Shown here piece after piece: positions 57,900 to 64,000 of a stretch of 64,000 bases of DNA (its first letter is position 1; every line of letters starts with the position of its first letter). Made by a program: the position numbers and the translations under genes. This stretch comes from Membranipora membranacea (Eukaryota; Bryozoa; Gymnolaemata; Cheilostomatida; Membraniporidae). The notes beneath the pieces are model-generated. The model was not told the origin of the DNA, did no database searches, and saw only the letters and a list, made by a program, of their open reading frames with translations. The DNA lies in the NCBI GenBank assembly GCA_914767715.1, contig OU612065.1, positions 37,200,001 through 37,264,000 on the forward strand, read 5' to 3'.

Positions 57900-58735
57900 A
57901 ATTACTTCCTAAGTTTGACCAACTTAATGTCTTGACTGATGCATTTACTGGTATCATGAAGACTACTATGTTTGAAAATAATGAAGGAAAGTTTTGTACA
58001 CAAAAGCAGTCCATAGGTCTACACTTAAGCATGCAAGTACAGATCTTTTCAGCTACAATGCACAGGAATAGTGTTGTATTTTATTCAAACAACACCACCG
58101 TATGTGTTTGGGCCATTCCTAGAACAGATAATAACGATCTTGGTATTTGATAAGTTTTTTCGTTAAATCTACAGCTTTCACATGATGCTGAGAAATTTGG
58201 CAACATAATGCCATTTCTATTTCATGTTTATCTGTGATAAAGATCATCTTTTCTGTTACCCACTAAGTATCAGAAAAAAACAACTTATCAGAAAATATAT
58301 CTTGACGTAGATCTAACGTTACCATTTCCACCAACACCTTTGTTTCCCATCTCAAAAAACTGGACACTCTAGAGACAACACATCAAGATGCACTCTTCAC
58401 CTGTCTCTCTACAAACCCTAAACCATATGAAACTTCTATTGTCCAATTATTATTCATCAAAGTATTGCATTTCACCACATAGGAATTTTGAGGTGCTGTC
58501 TTCACCACCATTTCAACCTCATTCCATTACCACGCTTCTCATTCAACTTCCTGTTATATATAACGGTGGAAACGTAGATGATGCACTGATCTCTTCAAAG
58601 GAGATGTCCATTTAACTGACGTGAAAGATAACTCCTGCAATCAATTTTCTGGCATTACTGAACCTCCCTGACTGAACTTTGTACCTCAACTATTTAACTG
58701 TGTGTTATATAGTTACATTCTCATTTGGAAATAAA
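57900..58735 (+). other. Probable 3' end of TRIM-like gene
   Basis: Open stretches after acceptor-like sites near 57.99 and 58.48 kb (the latter ending PPFQPHSITTLLIQLP..YNGGNVDDALISSKEMSI-stop) could be the last exons, but phases do not join cleanly to exon 6. AATAAA at 58730-58735 is a good poly(A) signal. The terminal structure needs RNA evidence. Confidence 0.35.
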
Positions 58736-60435
58736 CTGCTTCAATATACCCGAACAATATATCTCAACCTATGCTGAAAGCTTTTAATGAAGGATGTATC
58801 ATATAACTAGAAAGACCAAGATAAACATTCGCCATAGAGCAAAGCTGTTTCTGAGCAACCCAGAAACGGAGGATGACAAAGTTTATCTTACGAATAAAGA
58901 TTTTCCTTCCCCGAGATGACACACTATGCGGTTTACAAATAAAAAGAAGATTTTATATCCAGACGTTCAAAATTGTCGGATTTGATCATAGAATCTCATT
59001 AAAGAACGTGTCTCTTGCCAACATTGAATTATGAATGGTGAATGTAATGAAGAACATTAATAATATCACATTTGAAGAGAAAAACCCGCATACAAGTTGT
59101 TTTGCAGTAAACACTACCAATGAGCAGCAGCGGGCAAAGTCCAATGACAAAACATGTTTGAAAATAGTTTCTGTTGTCCATTGGAAATTAAATGTGAAAT
59201 AATTTATTGAAAAAGTGGGGTGATGGATTAGATTTAAAATTTGTGATTCATAACTGGTTCTACAGCATAAATTATCTTGTTTTTTTAAATGAGAAGTATA
59301 AATAACATTAGAACTCTATTTCAGTAGGACTATTACCAAGTCAAAGTGTCACCACATGTTGTGAGTTTTTAGTCCCATGCGTCACAAAACAATTTTAATT
59401 TTGCCCATAATTCCAAATTCTGTGGCGAATATTCTGTGAGAAGTTAATATCAGAGAATTTCAGCATATTATGCTTGTGTTCTCTCCATGATTCTTGTAAG
59501 ATTTTCTATCCTAAACAGAAATTAACACTGCGTCATGTCGAGTCCCATCCTGTACATCACAGGTGAAAGGCAATTTTAGTGTTTAACCTCGGCTAATCAA
59601 AACATACTCATTGATTTGAATCAAAAGTATCCATTTAGTTGCATAGTTATTTCATAAAAAAAAACAATATTTATTAAAGGTATCACCATATCTTACAAGT
59701 TTTATCGTCCCAAACATCACAACACCTGGTCTGGAACCTTGCAATCATACATTTGAGGGGTATGAAAATTAGTTGAATAACAATTTAACGCTATCCCCAT
59801 AACGCATAAGCTATACATGCAACGTGAAATTTGAGTTGTGAATGTCCTGTGTTCAACTATCTTAACAATTACCTAGAGCAATACAATTGGCGCGACCTAG
59901 CAGTGGGAGGTCATACTGGGTGAATAGAATTAGTTTTCTATTTTTGTGATTTTGTAACCTTTTATTTGATCTATCTGTTAAACTGTGAACTTATAAAAAC
60001 AGAGATAAAGACTACCCAAAAACCAATGCATGTTATAATCAGGCAGTTACCCCTATCTCTGCATTATGGTGTCACAGTCCGCGCGAAGGGCTTGTTTTTT
60101 GTATAGCACTTAGTCCTTGGGTAGGCTATCAAAGATATAGTGGTAATAATCCAAATGCGTGGTCATATTAGTCTATAATATGGTCAGGGAAATATCTGTT
60201 CTGGGTCACTTGCTCTTAGTTGGTGGACAGGTCGGAGCACATCTTACCCCAACAAACTCCTGAGGTCATTAAGATCTGATCTTAAGACCTTTGAAACCTA
60301 CCCATTGAAGGTGATGGGTCAAACAAGCAGAACCCTCCTGCTCGGAACTGGGAGCCTTACGGCTGTAATATAAATTACACAAGAAAACACAGCGCTACTT
60401 CAACTGGTTTGGTTACATATTCTGGCATCATGAAT
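58736..60435. other. No gene recognised
   Basis: AT-rich intergenic DNA. Near 60205-60300 a short reversed match to the SINE body (GGACAGGTCGGAGCACATCT) is seen. Confidence 0.45.
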
Positions 60436-60439
60436 TGGT

Positions 60440-60632
60440 ATTTCGGGGGAAGGTATGCTGTCCCATATGGTATTATGTCCATTCCAGCATTATATCCACA
60501 AGTATTTTGACAGAATTGGCGTTTTGACACAACTGGTATTTAGGCATCAGTAAATTAGTGTACTGTGGTATTATGACCTATGGTATTATGTCCCTGACAT
60601 TATGGCAGTGGCATCATGCTTACTGGCATTTT
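60440..60632 (+). repeat. 16-bp array, core GGTATTATGTCC
   Basis: Consecutive 16-nt units such as TGGTATTATGTCCATT, CCAGCATTATATCCAC, AAGTATTTTGACAGAA and ATGGTATTATGTCCCT, about 11 units. The start of the long frame that follows lies inside it. Confidence 0.65.
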
Positions 60633-61081
60633 TCCCAAATTGTATTTGACCATGGCAATATTATCGTGTACAGGGTATCTGCACAAGAAGTTGTTAACCT
60701 ACATGAATATATATCAAAGGCATATAAGCCAAGCATAGTAAAATTTCCTACACAGTGCACCAAAGCATGTCGGAGATTGTCTGAATCTTCAAGCAGTGTA
60801 CAGAGGATCACGAGGTTATTATTGCACACTTTTGTATACTTCTATCATCGTTCACTGTTAGTGTTTGAAAGATGCAAGGCATTGCAAGTCTCCATCGAAA
60901 TAATCTTGCTGGATTGCTTAATGAGCCGCTACATGTGTGCATAGAGCTATACTTAATTCTTCCACATTCCTACATCATCAATAAATCAACGTCAGAGATA
61001 GCGACACTGTCTAGAATGGATTATCCTTCTAAATGTTTCAAATAATAGTAAAGCAATTTGTACTATTATTTCATTTCTAAG

Positions 61082-61278
61082 GGAAGAAGAGAAAGATGGA
61101 AATTGACCTCACAGAAAGCTCAAGCCAAAGTAATGAAAAATTCTACAAAAGCTACCTTGCAAATGTTCATGATGGCGGCTATGGTAGAAATAGAACGTAT
61201 CGAAAAGAGACCCGCTACCAATATGACCACACCCACTTTTTCAACTCTGATGGTGTTGAATGGAGCGCAGTCAATTAA
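61082..61278 (+). CDS. Candidate terminal exon: basic then Ser/Tyr-rich tail
   Basis: A frame with GKKRKMEIDLTESSSQSNEK, FYKSYLANVHDGGYG, RYQYDHTHFF and a final DGVEWSAVN-stop follows an acceptor-like TTTCATTTCTAAG. The lysine-rich start and six Tyr resemble a cytoplasmic tail after a membrane helix, but no upstream exon or helix is found. Could be chance. Confidence 0.25.
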
Positions 61279-61279
61279 T

Positions 61280-62778
61280 GAGGACACGGTTTTGACATGC
61301 ATGAATCAGTACATAATCTTGAGCGGTTGTATTTTTGTGTCACATTTACTAAAGCCTTTACCCTTCCTTTGTTTTATCAGCTGTGGTTAGCATATTATTA
61401 GTATCAACGTTTTTCTTATCCCCTTGATGTCAAGGCAACAAATCTTTCTTATCATCTTTGGACTGTTCTAAAATAATGGAAGATGCCATATAAACAAATT
61501 GTAACATTCTGTTAATCTATCTGCTGAGCGACTAATAGTTTTAACAAATACTATTGGAAATTGTAGTTTTTGACAATATAAAGAAAGATGATAGCCTAAA
61601 ACTGGATAGCATACACAAACTACGCATTAGTACATATATATCACTTGGTCGCTTACTATCAATTTAATATATTTGTTCAATTATCAGCCAACTAGTTCAA
61701 TGGCAGCCTGTGCAAAGTGTGGCTAGAAACACAACTTCATATACATGCATATAGGTATGACAATCGTTGATTTATTTCATGCTGATCTCAATGGTAATAT
61801 TGTACCTTACACTAAGTTGCACAGTAGATGGCTAATTGTCAAGAACGCTTTCGGCAAATGGGCAAGTGATCAAATAAATGGATGTTATAGTTTCAAGACA
61901 AACACAATCTAAAAGAGCATGTCTACAAATTTCCATGGGTCTGTTATCATATACAGCTAAGATGCAGACAGCAACTGTTGCAATATACCCCCTTATATCA
62001 CCTGTAAATAACCATCATTAAAACAAAACTACCTTTTCAATTTGACTGCCGTCTCAAAAACTGGTTTTGAATGTTCGTATAGATTTGACTTTTTATAGTG
62101 CCTTCGGATTGACTCCATTGATGACCAAAATATTTCTCTTCAGTACTACTCACTTTCTTGATGATACTTACAGAATTATTTTTGCTTCGCACGTTAGACA
62201 ACCTCACAAAAACTATTTTCATGAAACTTTAATAGAAACTTAAAATTACGTACCATTTGAAAAATGTCCCACTAAGAATATTGAAAACTCGTGTTATACA
62301 ATTGGAGGTCAATATAATGTCACGGGTTTATACCTTTCCCAAAAATCCGGGGCAAGCTTTTTAGGTGGCAGCAAAATTGGAAAAGTGCTTCCCGAGGGAG
62401 TAATGCAACTGTTGTTGGCCACACCTCGGCTATTTATGACAGCTGACCTATGAAAACTCAAATCGACTAATTATGATAAATGCTCTTTCAAATTTTCGAT
62501 GTTCTTGAACAATACAATCCTTTTTGCTCACACTTCCCTTTGCCGGTAGCGTTTTTGGCTATTAGCTATTAGCTATAGGCTATTAGTATGAAAAATTCTT
62601 CCAGAAACAACACTGTCAAACACTATCCACCCAATTTTGTAAATTGATGTGATTATATACTTTTATTGGCAACCAAAGCCATCTCATTTGAAGTGTTTGG
62701 CGCTCAGTGCCAGAAAAAAGAAATTTTAAAACAAAAGAAAACAGAAACAGAAAGGAATTAATATCATCAATGATGTTG
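61280..62778. other. No gene recognised
   Basis: AT-rich DNA between the candidate exon and the LINE. The right end probably includes LINE 3' untranslated sequence. Confidence 0.4.
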
Positions 62779-62779
62779 G

Positions 62780-63605
62780 TCAGGTCGATAATATATGGTT
62801 GAATAGTAAAATTTTGAATGAACTGAACTTCTCTTTAGATCTCAAATGTAACGGTAAAGAATTGTATGTAGCAGAAACTTTGTATCTTAGATTGTCTGTA
62901 TGATATAAAAGTAAATGTTTATCACGAAAATTGAACTTGGTAGTGTTTTTAAATCCTCTATTATATAAATGGAGGTGCAAAAAATTGTTTATCTTGGGCG
63001 CAAAAAGTGAAGTGAAATAACAAACAAGCTCAGGAAGAGGTAGGAGTTGTAATGACTGTGTAATGGATTCGGTTGGAATGAGATAATACGGGATGCAATG
63101 CACATTTGCGATAATGCGTAAAGACCGTTTTTGCAACAAAAGTAATCTATTGAGGGCATTGTTGCAGGACAAGTTGCCAATGATGTGGATCCCATATATA
63201 AGGTGACAATAGATAAACATGAAGTAAAAGGTGCGGGCACTTGCGATGTCCAAGAAGTATCTCAAATTTGGAAGTAGGTAAACATTCAGTTGCACCTTTT
63301 TATATACATTCTCTAGATGATCCTGCCATGAAAGCGAGTCATTCAACACAAAACCCAGAAGCCTTGTAGTTCTCTGTCTGTGTAGTTTTTCATGCCTTAT
63401 GTACAGTTCCAGGTCATAAAGGGGATGTGAGATATTAAGTAGCATGTAATGAGATTTCTGAACATTTATAACCATCCTGTTACGATTGCACCAATCCAAA
63501 ATGTCATTTAAATCTTCAGATGCATTTGCCTTTAGTGGTTGAAGGTTTTTATTAGACAGGAACACTGTATCATCAGCATATGCATATGATGATGAGTCTG
63601 ATTTT
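62780..63605 (-). mobile_element. 5'-truncated LINE: reverse-transcriptase motif C to C-terminus
   Basis: The minus strand reads SYAYADDTVFLSNKN, the motif C with its catalytic Asp pair, about 30 nt before the start of a 261-residue open frame. The frame continues with LNDILDWCNRNRMVINVQKS, LLGFVLNDSLSWQDHL and an IYCHLIYGIHIIG/LQKRSLRII stretch, typical of Jockey/CR1-type non-LTR elements. An in-frame stop and loss of homology just upstream mark the truncation. The long intact frame shows it is younger than the two relics at 3.3-5.1 kb. Confidence 0.85.
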
Positions 63606-63609
63606 GTTT

Positions 63610-64000
63610 AGTGTTGAACATGCCATACCCTCTCGCACTTGACCTTAGGTTGTCTCCTGAGGCTAGTAGTAGCACAGAGCTGCCTGAAGTTTGGTGTTAG
63701 ATGATATCGCCTTGTTAGTTCGGAACGTTGGCGTTAAGTGTGGCTCTAAAATTGAGTGCAGTTCTCGATATTGATAATGAGCTTTAGCCGAGCTGTAGCC
63801 ATGACAGCTCAGCTACAGGCCGGCTAAATCTCTAATTGAAACCAGCCCCAGGCTCCTCACACCTCTTGGATGTAATATGCGGGTGTATACGAGCACAAGG
63901 AGAGGCTGCAATAACTGTGCCATATTTAGTAGACAGTTGTTACAGAATTAGTTAATTTAAACGTACAAAAGAACGATAAAAGAGAGTTGCATATTAAACT
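63610..64000. other. No gene recognised
   Basis: Contains a small imperfect hairpin (AGCCGAGCTGTAGCC / GGCTAAATC region near 63784-63830) and no coding evidence. Confidence 0.35.

Noticed and set aside
60558-60944. 128-residue plus-strand frame
   Set aside because: It begins inside a 16-bp array and has no recognisable domain; a 69-residue frame is open on the opposite strand. Not supported as a gene.
61058-61390. 110-residue Met-rich frame
   Set aside because: It overlaps a better-looking frame (61082-61278) in another phase; composition is unconvincing.

Overview
This is eukaryotic, almost certainly metazoan, genomic DNA. It is AT-rich, with multi-exon genes, GT-AG introns of consistent phase, AATAAA signals and many decayed transposable elements. 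There are no bacterial-style operons or long continuous ORFs. The gene families (somatomedin-B/EndoU RNase, AQP4-like aquaporin, RING/B-box/coiled-coil protein, RING/ZZ protein, YxxL-tailed membrane protein) fit an invertebrate animal; I cannot name the species.

Layout. 0.3-1.4 kb holds a broken, inverted paralogue of the EndoU gene. 2.3-5.1 kb has a tRNA-like repeat and two LINE reverse-transcriptase relics. 5.16-10.0 kb is an intact eight-exon secreted somatomedin-B/EndoU gene (+). 10-20 kb is gene-poor and rich in tandem repeats, including 16-bp arrays and a perfect 131-bp-arm palindrome, with one cysteine-rich terminal exon at 17.3 kb. 20.6-22.1 kb is the 3' part of a type I membrane protein (-) with tyrosine motifs in its tail. 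23.8-27.0 kb is a six-coding-exon aquaporin (+) behind a TATA box. 27-38 kb is repeat country, with inverted repeats and two segmental duplications whose two copies differ by clean indels. 38.6-41.9 kb is a five-exon gene (-) for a RING, two-membrane-segment, double-ZZ protein. 42-52 kb holds a 2.35-kb inverted repeat, a MADF-domain fragment, a hAT-like element with an 8-bp target duplication, and a satellite. 52.3-58.7 kb is a RING/B-box/coiled-coil gene (+). Its second intron carries a hAT-type MITE with an embedded tRNA-like gene, next to a TTAA-flanked MITE. 58.7-64 kb is mostly repeat or empty, ending in a 5'-truncated LINE (-).

The genes do not form one pathway. Two are probable ubiquitin ligases. 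One is a secreted RNase-fold protein that lacks a catalytic histidine. One is an aquaporin with an unusual selectivity filter. Exon models were built by hand from splice sites, reading phase and family motifs. The strongest are EndoU, aquaporin and RING-ZZ, where every intron phase closes.
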